NCBI GenBank assembly: GCA_015484575.1
Contig: WFND01000161.1
Location: 1 to 40,143 of the forward strand
Reading direction: 5' to 3'
DNA: 40,143 nucleotides
From: Helicobacteraceae bacterium
GTDB taxonomy: Bacteria; Campylobacterota; Campylobacteria; Campylobacterales; Sulfurimonadaceae
The translations under genes were made by a program, and so were the position numbers. Below are positions 1-8,647 of the stretch, in pieces. The number at the start of each line of letters is the position of its first letter. Position 1 is the stretch's first letter. The notes under the pieces were generated by a model. That model worked only from the letters and a program-made list of their open reading frames with translations. It had not been told where the DNA came from and searched no databases.

Positions 1-84
1 CATTTTTTTGATTGATTATGAATAAAGAGGATAATAAATATTTGTTATATAAGTTTAGTAGATTATTATTATTGTTGTAGATTA

Positions 85-118
85 TTTATAATATAGAGAA
101 TATGCTCTATATTATAAA
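85..118. terminator. 14-bp perfect inverted repeat downstream of the DUF302-like gene, possible transcript 3' end
   Basis: TTTATAATATAGAG - AATATG - CTCTATATTATAAA (85-98 / 105-118, 6-nt loop), 13 bp before the stop side of the 131-721 (-) ORF; no clear U-tract follows on the - strand. Confidence 0.45.
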
Positions 119-130
119 GTTTATAACTCT

Positions 131-721
131 TTAAAAGTCACCTTCAGCGCCAAGATCCATCATTTTATACATAGTATCTCTAACATGCTCCGCTTTTTTC
201 ATCATCTCAGGAGGAAGAGTTTTTCCACCAAAGAGCATTAACTCCATAGCCATTGTTTCAAGCCATCTGTCACCGTTGTCATCTTCAACAATCATAATTC
301 TACAAGGCATAAATGCACCGAATGCTTCCGAATATCCTATGAATAGTTTTGCAATACTAGGACTACAGTAGTGAAGAATTCTGATATATCTCTGTCTGTT
401 TCCATTTGGATCAAACTCTTCAGCCATATGAGAATCACCAACTTGAAGCATATTTGCATCTTCTGCAATTGCTTTCATAGCTTCAACTACATCATCAGTA
501 GAGACTTCAGGGTTTATTTTCACTCTTCTAACCATAGCATCTGCTGATGAACCTGTCTCTAAAACCTTGTTAAACATCTCCATATATGCACCCATTGCTC
601 TAGGGTCCAACTTGGATACTTGATCCATTTTAGTTCCTAAATCAAACTTAGTATATGCAAAAAGCAGACCTGCTACAACTATAACACCTATAAGACTAAA
701 AATACTTTTTAAAAAGCCCAT
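131..721 (-). CDS. DUF302-like protein with N-terminal membrane anchor
   Basis: 196-aa ORF; N-terminal hydrophobic helix; 'FMPCRIMIVEDDNGDRWLETM' resembles the DUF302 core. Confidence 0.65.
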   Translation of the reverse strand: MGFLKSIFSLIGVIVVAGLLFAYTKFDLGTKMDQVSKLDPRAMGAYMEMFNKVLETGSSADAMVRRVKINPEVSTDDVVEAMKAIAEDANMLQVGDSHMAEEFDPNGNRQRYIRILHYCSPSIAKLFIGYSEAFGAFMPCRIMIVEDDNGDRWLETMAMELMLFGGKTLPPEMMKKAEHVRDTMYKMMDLGAEGDF

Positions 722-910
722 TCTTTTCCTTTGGAAAATTATTTCTGATAGATTATAAAATAATCCACAGTTTGTTAGAGCTATTATAGATTAAAAATCT
801 TTATTTAAACATAAGAAAAAAGTATATATGCTTACCTAATGTGTAGTTAGATAGAGCAATATAGGGATTTAGCAGGGGGTGAGAGTAGATTTAGTTATTG
901 TGATTATTTT

Positions 911-945
911 GTATAGATATGTTTACTTTGGTAACATATCTATAC
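911..945. terminator. 13-bp inverted repeat downstream of the FccB-like gene
   Basis: GTATAGATATGTT (911-923) and AACATATCTATAC (933-945), 9-nt loop, 13 bp from the stop of the 959-2323 (-) ORF; no strong U-tract. Confidence 0.45.
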
Positions 946-958
946 TTGCAGAGTAGTT

Positions 959-2323
959 TTAGACTAAATTGTTTTTAAACATATCGTTGTACAGTGCAGT
1001 TGCCCAATCGGTGATTGAGTCTGCATTTACGGCTCCGTTTTTGTGCCAATCTTCACTACTGATAGTTTCGCTGAAGCTAAATGTCTTATCTTTTTCATCA
1101 TATGCGTACTGTGTATATATGTATATAGCCTTTTCAGGAGCGATTGAGACTGCTGAAAAGCATGTGGTTGTCGGTGATTGCCACTTTAAGATTTTTGTCT
1201 TATTTATCTTTTGAGCTACAAGTTTAGCAACAAAATGACCTTCCGAGTTAGAGGTGTTTCCAGATTTAGAGAAACCCATAGGTCTAGAATCACCGGAAAC
1301 AAATATATTTTTCTCTCCTATAACTTCATAGGTCAAAGGGTTTATATGAGCTTCTAGCATATTTTTTGCATCTTTCGCAAATCCGCATCTTTCCAGTATC
1401 TTTGCACCTCTTACATGTGGATAAAATGCGGCATCTTCAAACTCTATCTCATCAAATTCCGTCACAACTACTTTTTTGTCCAAGTCTATACTTAATATAG
1501 CTGTATTTGGATGATACTCTAAATAATCCGCATACATCTCATCAAAAGCCGATTGAAAACCTTTCTCTTTTATTGTTATTTTATTGTTTTCATCAAGTAA
1601 GATGACTTTTGCATCTAGTTTGTTCTGCTTAAAGTAGTCTGCAATAACACAAGCTCTCTCGTAAGGCGCAGGAAGACATCTGTAATTTCCACTAGGAACG
1701 GTAAGAATAAAGTTACCGCCTTTAAAGTTTAAAACTTTATTTCTCAGTGAGATATGTTCAGAACCCGGTATAAATCCTGCAGGATACTCCTGTCTTAGTC
1801 TTGTTTCAAAAGCTATATCTTTAGTCCAGCGAGAGTAGTCGTAGTCGATACCCGGAGCGAAAACCAGATAGTCATAGTTTATATCGCCGTTACTCGTGTG
1901 TAAGATACGATTTTTCTTATCTATACCTGTTGCACTAGCGTGAAAGAATGTGTAGTTATTTTCTCTAGCAGCTTGCAGATAGTCATGTGTTAGAAATTCA
2001 AGGTCTATCTTATCGACTATCCATAAATTACTCAATGGGCATGAGATAAACTCATATCTCTGTTCTACCAATATAACATCAGCATCAGGAGCAAATATCT
2101 TTGTATATTTTGCAACTGACAGTCCTGACCATCCTCCGCCAACAACTACTACACGCGGCTTGTCTGTATCTGTTATCGGTGCTTTATAATCTGTTTTGGT
2201 TTCTATTTTTGGGTTTGAATCTGCTTTTGGTTCGGGAGTACCAGAGTTAGTACATCCGCTTATTGCTGTTGATGCAGCAACTAAACCTGAAATTTTGAGA
2301 GCTTCTCTTCTTGATATTGCCAT
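959..2323 (-). CDS. FAD/NAD(P)-dependent oxidoreductase, FccB-like (flavocytochrome c sulfide dehydrogenase flavoprotein), Tat/lipobox-type N-terminus
   Basis: 454 aa; 'SRREALKISGLVAASTAISGC' twin-arginine-like plus lipobox; 'VVVVGGGWSGLSVAKY' Rossmann motif; 'CPLSNLWI', 'YRCLPAPYERACVIADYF' and 'TTTCFSAVS' resemble FccB. Confidence 0.75.
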   Translation of the reverse strand: MAISRREALKISGLVAASTAISGCTNSGTPEPKADSNPKIETKTDYKAPITDTDKPRVVVVGGGWSGLSVAKYTKIFAPDADVILVEQRYEFISCPLSNLWIVDKIDLEFLTHDYLQAARENNYTFFHASATGIDKKNRILHTSNGDINYDYLVFAPGIDYDYSRWTKDIAFETRLRQEYPAGFIPGSEHISLRNKVLNFKGGNFILTVPSGNYRCLPAPYERACVIADYFKQNKLDAKVILLDENNKITIKEKGFQSAFDEMYADYLEYHPNTAILSIDLDKKVVVTEFDEIEFEDAAFYPHVRGAKILERCGFAKDAKNMLEAHINPLTYEVIGEKNIFVSGDSRPMGFSKSGNTSNSEGHFVAKLVAQKINKTKILKWQSPTTTCFSAVSIAPEKAIYIYTQYAYDEKDKTFSFSETISSEDWHKNGAVNADSITDWATALYNDMFKNNLV

Positions 2324-2380
2324 ATATATACCTCACATAATTGATGTTTGTACATTAGCATTATCAAACTTACTATATGC

Positions 2381-2390
2381 TTACATGTAA
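2381..2390. repeat. TTACATGTAA palindrome, first of 16 exact copies seen across the window
   Basis: Exact copies start at 2381, 5361, 5520, 5600, 7069, 10860, 11418, 14263, 15273, 18346, 20336, 25112, 31827, 32115, 37277, 38355 (counted by eye). Confidence 0.9.
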
Positions 2391-2393
2391 AAG

Positions 2394-2939
2394 TTACTCT
2401 TGTTCATCCATTCCTACAATTTCATCAATGGCATCTTCGTAAACTTCTAGCTTTTCATCTGCATCTTCTACTTCATCAGCATCTGCAGATAGCCCTTTTA
2501 ATGTATTTTTAATCTTGAAAGCTTGAAACGGCATACCGTGTTCGTAAACAATCTCTCCACCATGTTTACCTTGTAGCAGTGTTGTACCTGTTACTCCAAA
2601 AAGCAGTAAAATTGCTAAAAGCTCAACGGCAAATTTTTTCATTTTACAGCCTAAGATTTTAATGATGGCGACGATAGAGATAGCTATCGCCAGATACAGA
2701 CCGAGTTGTTTATGTCCAAGAAGCTCTTGTTTACCGGCTGCACTTAGATAATCAAATATATGAGGACCGGCTTGATTTCCCGTGTACCAGACAACAATCA
2801 TAGCGACTGCGGCGATTAAAGTAGTCCTTGATGATAATTTGGACATAGACTCAGAACGAGTAAAAATATAAATCAGAGAAAAGACTGAAGCGACAATAGG
2901 TAAAACTATAGCAAAATGCACTGTGGCAGGATGTAACAT
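2394..2939 (-). CDS. DUF2231-like multi-pass membrane protein
   Basis: 181 aa; N-terminus 'MLHPATVHFAIVLPIVASVFSLIYIF' typical of DUF2231; several TM segments. Confidence 0.7.
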   Translation of the reverse strand: MLHPATVHFAIVLPIVASVFSLIYIFTRSESMSKLSSRTTLIAAVAMIVVWYTGNQAGPHIFDYLSAAGKQELLGHKQLGLYLAIAISIVAIIKILGCKMKKFAVELLAILLLFGVTGTTLLQGKHGGEIVYEHGMPFQAFKIKNTLKGLSADADEVEDADEKLEVYEDAIDEIVGMDEQE

Positions 2940-3036
2940 TTGAATTCCTTATATTATAAATGTTTCAGATTATATATAAAACTTATAGTCAGTTCTGCTA
3001 TAAGCTGACTCTTAATATATAAATTTAAGATTGATT

Positions 3037-3309
3037 TCAACTATCTTTTATAATCGCCAGTATTACATAAGTTTCTGACTCCTCTTGAATTAAAAAGATT
3101 ATCGTATATCCTTGGTGTTGTATATCTTTTATGTTTTCATCATCAAAATAGATAGAACTCTTATATTTTTTTGCTTTAGTCGGCATATTAAAAAGAATCG
3201 TATCTAGGTACATCTTAAAGCTTTGTGCTGTTTTTATATCCTCTTTTGCAAAAGAAGATAGTATCTCTTTTAGCTGCTGTTGAAAAAGTTCTGAGCATAA
3301 TATATTCAT
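3037..3309 (-). CDS. RelE/ParE-like type II toxin
   Basis: Track ORF 3037-3333; internal Met (MNIL) at 3309 gives an ATGA overlap with the upstream 49-aa ORF; ~90-aa protein ending 'YKSSIYFDDENIKDIQHQGYTIIFLIQEESETYVILAIIKDS'. Confidence 0.6.
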   Translation of the reverse strand: MNILCSELFQQQLKEILSSFAKEDIKTAQSFKMYLDTILFNMPTKAKKYKSSIYFDDENIKDIQHQGYTIIFLIQEESETYVILAIIKDS

Positions 3310-3455
3310 GATGAAGCCTTTTGCTCTAGCCACTCGTTTAATTTTTCCATACTCTCATACAGAGGGGAAAAACCTGCTTTTGAGTTTAGATACTTCTGTA
3401 ACTCTTTTTTGATTTTTTCTCTATCTTGTATAAATTTTTTATCTCTATTTTGCAT
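3306..3455 (-). CDS. putative antitoxin partner, 49 aa, not in supplied ORF track
   Basis: Manual translation: MQNRDKKFIQDREKIKKELQKYLNSKAGFSPLYESMEKLNEWLEQKASS*; stop overlaps toxin start as ATGA; start overlaps the 3' end of the 3445-4458 ORF. Confidence 0.6.
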   Translation of the reverse strand: MQNRDKKFIQDREKIKKELQKYLNSKAGFSPLYESMEKLNEWLEQKASS

Positions 3456-4458
3456 CTATTTTATCTTTAGCTGTTTGAATGGCACTGTTCATAGCGGTTT
3501 TTGCTGAACTCCAAGCACTTATTCCCATACGTTTTGCCTCTTTTGCCGTTTTTGAATTAAGCATTTTACTACTAGCAAAACGCTCTTTCATAACATCAAT
3601 GGTTTCACGAGAAAGCTCTATAAGCTCTTGCATATCGTAGTTGATTTCACTTGTGATTTTGCTAAGAAGTTGGGAACTGCTTTTGTTTGTCTCTAGTGAA
3701 CACTCTTGGATAACTTGAGTAAAGAGTTGATCTACTTTCAGAGGCTCTCTCTCATCTTCAAAAAGAGTCTCTTTTGCCTCTTGAGGCATATATAACAGCT
3801 GTTTTTTAAATCTGCTGAGCGAACGTACGAGTCCTGAACGTATTCCACGGAGTGAGCCACGTAGTATCTCTTTTGCGTGAGTCGGTGATGCCTCTGCCAT
3901 ATCTATGGAGGTGTGTAATATAATAGATATGACTTTGCGGATACGAATAGAGCTTAATGCTCCTTGACTTAATGTTTCATAGGTGACATCTTTTGTAATC
4001 TCACGAATTGTTTCATCAATATCTTGACCTTTTTCAAGTGTGATTATAATAGCTGATTCAACCATCTCTTCTAACATATCAAACAGGTCTAGTGATTGAA
4101 GTTTAACCTGATGAACTCTAGCTTTTAGTTCTTGAGAAGAGTCATCAAAATTTGCTTCTATTGCGTCAAATACTCTGTATTTTGAATCTTGAAAGGTGCC
4201 ACGTTTTCGCTCTATCTGTCTCTCAATTCTCTCTTTTTGAGCGAGTAGGTCTTGCAACTCATCATGTAGCGTTGTAGTCTCTTGGGCAATTACGGTATTT
4301 GCGATAACTTTTAATTGAGAAAGTGTCAAATTTTCTTTGGATATTTCCCACTCATTTTGTATATGCTCTATTAACTCTTGCATACGAATTTCCAATGTTT
4401 CAGAGCTGTTTTTTTTGTAGCTGTCTATTACATCACGTTCAAATTTTTGAATTTCCAT
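3445..4458 (-). CDS. coiled-coil-rich hypothetical protein (possibly DUF6781-like)
   Basis: 337 aa, charged helical protein with heptad-like character; no catalytic motif recognised. Confidence 0.5.
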   Translation of the reverse strand: MEIQKFERDVIDSYKKNSSETLEIRMQELIEHIQNEWEISKENLTLSQLKVIANTVIAQETTTLHDELQDLLAQKERIERQIERKRGTFQDSKYRVFDAIEANFDDSSQELKARVHQVKLQSLDLFDMLEEMVESAIIITLEKGQDIDETIREITKDVTYETLSQGALSSIRIRKVISIILHTSIDMAEASPTHAKEILRGSLRGIRSGLVRSLSRFKKQLLYMPQEAKETLFEDEREPLKVDQLFTQVIQECSLETNKSSSQLLSKITSEINYDMQELIELSRETIDVMKERFASSKMLNSKTAKEAKRMGISAWSSAKTAMNSAIQTAKDKIDAK

Positions 4459-4470
4459 CTATACGTCTCC

Positions 4471-4743
4471 TTATAAGACCATTTTAATATGCTGATGTGC
4501 TTTTAAAGCCTCGTATATAAAATTGCGTTCATCTTCATTGTGTACAAGCAGATCAAGATTTAAGCTGGTATATTTACCGTTTTTTGAGCTGTTTGACTCC
4601 TCTATTGAGTGTTCTTTCTCAGATATAACATCACAAACTGCCGTAATCATTTTATCTTTCTGTTCACCTACGATTTTGTATCTCCATTGACATGGATAAT
4701 CAAGTTCTAGTTTGGGTTGTTTATTGTTTGCGTCTAAAATCAC
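4471..4743 (-). CDS. DUF493/YbeD-like protein (GTG start proposed; track ORF extends to 4779)
   Basis: '[30 protein letters not shown]' and '[33 protein letters not shown]' fit DUF493; GGAGGA lies upstream of a GTG codon at 4743. Confidence 0.75.
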   Translation of the reverse strand: MILDANNKQPKLELDYPCQWRYKIVGEQKDKMITAVCDVISEKEHSIEESNSSKNGKYTSLNLDLLVHNEDERNFIYEALKAHQHIKMVL

Positions 4744-5197
4744 CGCTTTTTCCTCCAGATTTTGATTCAAGTTGAACATTTTTGATAATCATACCCTTGT
4801 CGATAGCTTTTACCATGTCATAAATGGTTAAAAGTCCTATACTAGTACCGGTTAATGCCTCCATCTCAACACCTGTTTGACCAGTCAATTTGGCTGTTGT
4901 TATAAGCTTAAAGCCCGGTAATTCAGGCAGTTCTTCTATATCACAGTTAATTCCGCTAAGATTTAGAGGATGGCACATAGGAATAAGTTCACTTGTCTTT
5001 TTAGTACCCATTATCGCTGCTATAACTGCTGTTTGAATAACAGGACCTTTTTTTGTCTTTTCGCTTACTATAGCATCAAAAGCGTCTTGACTCATCTGTA
5101 TAATACCACTAGCAACGGCAACTCTTGTTGTTAAGTTTTTCTCCGAGACATCAACCATCTTTGGGCGGTCTTTTTCATCTAAGTGTGTTAATTTCAT
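4721..5197 (-). CDS. moaC: cyclic pyranopterin monophosphate synthase MoaC
   Basis: 158 aa; '[30 protein letters not shown]', '[13 protein letters not shown]', 'SGGKSGDF' MoaC signatures. Confidence 0.95.
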   Translation of the reverse strand: MKLTHLDEKDRPKMVDVSEKNLTTRVAVASGIIQMSQDAFDAIVSEKTKKGPVIQTAVIAAIMGTKKTSELIPMCHPLNLSGINCDIEELPELPGFKLITTAKLTGQTGVEMEALTGTSIGLLTIYDMVKAIDKGMIIKNVQLESKSGGKSGDFRRKQ

Positions 5198-5790
5198 AGT
5201 TTCTCTTGTTTTTTTAACTCAATTATAGCAGATTTATACTCATGAGGGTGGTTTATGTTTGTAAAAATAGCTTCATTTTCAAAATATATGTAATTAGTTT
5301 TGGCATTTTTTAGAAGTTTTCCAAGACGATGATCACTGTTTTTGAGCATCTGTCTAAACTTTACATGTAAACTGTCATGATATACGCCACACATAGGATG
5401 AGTTCCGCTATCTGTCTTCGCAACAGTTGCATCAAAGTCACTGTCATCTGAATTTATAAGTGTTAAAATAGTATCTTTATCTATAAATGGGCTATCTACG
5501 CTCAATACAAACACCCTCTTTACATGTAAATTGTCAAATATAGAGACAAACCCTGCTGTTGGAGTAGATACCTCATACTCTTTTGAATCTTCTATCACTT
5601 TACATGTAAAGTTAAACTTATCTGCTGATTTTGCGGATATATAGACGGAGGAAAATATCTCTCTCATACGCTCGTGCTGATATTGTGTTAAAGAGTTATA
5701 CTCTCCAAAAGGTAAAAGTGCTTTATCTTTTCCCATGCGAGAGCTTTTCCCACCGGCAAAGATTACGCAGGGTATCTCTATTTTTTGCAC
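5194..5790 (-). CDS. mobA: molybdenum cofactor guanylyltransferase MobA
   Basis: 198 aa; '[21 protein letters not shown]' nucleotidyltransferase signature; 4-bp overlap with moaC. Confidence 0.85.
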   Translation of the reverse strand: MQKIEIPCVIFAGGKSSRMGKDKALLPFGEYNSLTQYQHERMREIFSSVYISAKSADKFNFTCKVIEDSKEYEVSTPTAGFVSIFDNLHVKRVFVLSVDSPFIDKDTILTLINSDDSDFDATVAKTDSGTHPMCGVYHDSLHVKFRQMLKNSDHRLGKLLKNAKTNYIYFENEAIFTNINHPHEYKSAIIELKKQEKL

Positions 5791-5791
5791 T

Positions 5792-7057
5792 TTACTCTTT
5801 TGAAGGAGAGATGATCTTTCCAGCTATTGCAGAAGCTGCAGCTATAGCTGAATTTGCCAGATAGACTTTTGAGCTACGACTTCCCATACGTCCTACAAAG
5901 TTACGATTTGTTGTAGATATAGCAACTTCATCATCTCCTAATATGCCCATATATCCACCAAGACAAGCTCCACAGGTTGGATTTGATACTACTCCACCGG
6001 CATCTACGATAATGTCAATATATCCTAAATGATTTGCTTCACGCAAAATTCGTTGAGTTCCGGGAGTGACTATCAAGCGTACATCTTCATGCACCTTTTT
6101 GCCCTTTAGTATCTCTGCTGCCATCTTAAGGTCAGAGAGTCTTCCGTTTGTGCAACTTCCTATAAAGGCTTGGTCTATCTTAATATCATCACTTACGGCT
6201 TGAGAGACAGAGTGGCCGTTTGAGGGTAAAAACGGATAAGCGATAACCGGCTCTAACTGTGCTACATCTATCTCTAAGATTTTTGAGTATGAAGCGTCTG
6301 CATCAGAGTGATGAATCTGAGGTTTTCGTGCTAAATCTCTCTCATTTAAAAAGGCTTCTGTTATCTTGTCATAAGCTACGATACCGCTTTTTGCACCGGC
6401 TTCTATAGCCATATTGCAGAGGCTAAATCTATCATCCATACTTAGATGTTCTATCGTATCTCCCGTAAATTCAAGAGTCTGATACAAAGCCCCGTCAACA
6501 CCAATCATACGTATAACTTCAAGAATCAGATCTTTCCCGCTGACAAACTCCTTTGGTTTTCCGCTAAATACGACTTTGATGGATTCTGGAACTTTAAACC
6601 AGTTTCCTCCCGTAATCATCGCAAAAGCCAAATCTGTTGAGCCCATACCTGTTGAGAATGCTCCCAATGCACCATGAGTACATGTGTGTGAATCTGCACC
6701 GATAATAACATCACCGGGAACTACAAGCCCTTTTTCAGGGAGTAAGGCGTGTTCAATTCCCATATCTTTCTCATCAAAAAAGTGAGGCAGTTTATGTTTT
6801 TTAGCAAAATCTCGACTGATACGTGCTTGATTTGCTGAAGCTATATCTTTGGCGGGTATAAAGTGGTCTAGTACGATACAAAAACCTTCAGGGTTAGCAA
6901 GTTTTTTAGCACCGCTATCTTGAAACGCTTTTATGGATATAGGAGTTGTTATATCATTCCCTATAACCATATCTATGGGTGAACGCACTATCTCTCCGGC
7001 ATAAACATCATGTCCGACATGCTGTGAGAATATCTTTTCGGTTATGGTCTGTCCCAT
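5792..7057 (-). CDS. leuC: 3-isopropylmalate dehydratase large subunit
   Basis: 421 aa aconitase superfamily; 'GADSHTCTHGALGAFSTGMGSTDLA', 'IGSCTNGRLSDL', 'NPTCGACLGG', 'TTNRNFVGRMG'. Confidence 0.9.
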   Translation of the reverse strand: MGQTITEKIFSQHVGHDVYAGEIVRSPIDMVIGNDITTPISIKAFQDSGAKKLANPEGFCIVLDHFIPAKDIASANQARISRDFAKKHKLPHFFDEKDMGIEHALLPEKGLVVPGDVIIGADSHTCTHGALGAFSTGMGSTDLAFAMITGGNWFKVPESIKVVFSGKPKEFVSGKDLILEVIRMIGVDGALYQTLEFTGDTIEHLSMDDRFSLCNMAIEAGAKSGIVAYDKITEAFLNERDLARKPQIHHSDADASYSKILEIDVAQLEPVIAYPFLPSNGHSVSQAVSDDIKIDQAFIGSCTNGRLSDLKMAAEILKGKKVHEDVRLIVTPGTQRILREANHLGYIDIIVDAGGVVSNPTCGACLGGYMGILGDDEVAISTTNRNFVGRMGSRSSKVYLANSAIAAASAIAGKIISPSKE

Positions 7058-7106
7058 GTATTAAATCCTTACATGTAAATAATTGGCGAATTATAGCATT
7101 ATTTTT

Positions 7107-7553
7107 TTACTCTATATTTGGACAATCTTTTCTGCTGACGTTAAATTGAAAAAGTTCTGTTTTTGATGTGGCACTGATGTAGATGTATGATAGTGAGATA
7201 CCACTGTGCAAAAAACGTTGAGATGTCATACATGTTCCTTTGGTTATCGCCTTTCTCATGCGAGTATGATCCTCATTTTTTATAGTTTCATCACTTTTTG
7301 AACCACTGTTAATCTCATAAGTTTTTATCAGAGTTAAATCTTTTGTATCCACTTTTACAAGAGTAGTGTAAGGGTCTATCTTTTGAGGAAGATGTCTATT
7401 CAACTCCTCTTTTGCAAGACGTAAAACTTCATGGTTTTGAAACTTATTTAGGTCAACTTCACGTTGGCGTATCTTCTCTGATTTGATAGGAGGATTGTTT
7501 GCCGATACTACCGAAAACAGTAGAGCTGAGATGATGATGAGATATTTTAACAT
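7107..7553 (-). CDS. hypothetical secreted/periplasmic protein
   Basis: 148 aa with N-terminal signal peptide-like segment. Confidence 0.5.
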   Translation of the reverse strand: MLKYLIIISALLFSVVSANNPPIKSEKIRQREVDLNKFQNHEVLRLAKEELNRHLPQKIDPYTTLVKVDTKDLTLIKTYEINSGSKSDETIKNEDHTRMRKAITKGTCMTSQRFLHSGISLSYIYISATSKTELFQFNVSRKDCPNIE

Positions 7554-7579
7554 AGAGTTAGTCTCCTTTTTGTTTTTGC

Positions 7580-8647
7580 TTATGATAGCATAGTAGAGTT
7601 ATGAAAAGGTAAAACAAGAGAGGCTTTCTCTCTTTTTTTGGATAAATTTCTTTTTCGTCTGCTACTTACTGTTTTTGCTCGTCTTGCACTGAACTTTTCT
7701 ATTCTCTCTTGTCTTATATTTTGCCAACTTTTCTGTTTAAGCACCTTTTTTCTAAACAGCTCTCTTATACGTTTTGAAAAAGAGCTGTTTTTTTTAGCTT
7801 TTTTCTGCATATAGTTATATCTCTGTGTAGATATACGCTCAACTATATTTATATATCTATCTCTTGAATTTTGCAGTTTTAAGATGTGGCTTAGACCGTA
7901 ATCTAGTATGCTCTCAAGCCATCTGTTAAAGATTTGAGATTTTCTTATTAACCAAAGTTTTGGATTTATACCTATGTATTTTAGCAGGTTGTTTAAGAGA
8001 TTTAGTATTATGGCTATAAGAGATACAAACTTATTGATAAGATAGAGAAATTTTCTACCCCAACTATAGTGGTTGAGAGCATCTATAACAAGGTTTAGCA
8101 TCATCACTTTGATAATAAATGAGATAAAATCAAAACTACTGCTGATAAATCTCCAGATTAGTGAAAACAGAGGAAAGACAAGAGCATAGATAAATTTCTG
8201 TATGGCAGTACCTAAAACTTTTGTCCATAAAAAATAGATTAGAGGGATAGAGAGTAACATACTGCCAAAAGCACGTACTCTCTGCATAGGTGCACTGTAG
8301 TAGAGTTCGTTTAGTTTTTTTAAAAATACGGCTATAAGATTTTTTTTGTATCTGTTTAGAGAGTGTTTTGTGAAAAATTTTGAAAACAGGTCGATTAGAT
8401 GACGTTTTGTCAGCATGGTTGCTGTTGCTGCTGCTATGGCTTTTTTGCCACCCGCTTTTACTACGGCATGAGCAAATGTCTTTGCTCCTACTATATTTGC
8501 TCCCAATCCAAACTTTAGATATAAGAGAGCTATCGCCTCCCACAATCCAAAAAAGTTGATTGTTAAAATAAGAATAACAGCAGCCGTGAAGATAATAAGT
8601 GCCGGTTTGTGCTTATCAATCCATGGGTGTAGTTTAATGTTTTTCAT
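7580..8647 (-). CDS. hypothetical multi-pass membrane protein with Arg/Lys-rich C-terminus
   Basis: 355 aa, several hydrophobic segments, basic C-terminal tail; 14-bp overlap with upstream ORF. Confidence 0.55.
   Translation of the reverse strand: MKNIKLHPWIDKHKPALIIFTAAVILILTINFFGLWEAIALLYLKFGLGANIVGAKTFAHAVVKAGGKKAIAAATATMLTKRHLIDLFSKFFTKHSLNRYKKNLIAVFLKKLNELYYSAPMQRVRAFGSMLLSIPLIYFLWTKVLGTAIQKFIYALVFPLFSLIWRFISSSFDFISFIIKVMMLNLVIDALNHYSWGRKFLYLINKFVSLIAIILNLLNNLLKYIGINPKLWLIRKSQIFNRWLESILDYGLSHILKLQNSRDRYINIVERISTQRYNYMQKKAKKNSSFSKRIRELFRKKVLKQKSWQNIRQERIEKFSARRAKTVSSRRKRNLSKKREKASLVLPFHNSTMLS

Noticed and set aside
969-1214. 81-aa + strand ORF antisense to the FccB-like gene
   Set aside because: Overlaps a well-supported CDS; no family resemblance.
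2982-3010. Overlapping small inverted repeats (CTTATAG/CTATAAG and AGTCAG/CTGACT) between the DUF2231 and toxin genes
   Set aside because: Short, mutually exclusive stems and expected frequently in AT-rich spacers; not strong enough to call.
8136-8543. 135-aa - strand ORF inside the 7580-8647 membrane protein gene
   Set aside because: Alternate frame of a longer ORF with plausible TM protein; Ser/Lys/Cys-rich composition typical of out-of-frame translation.
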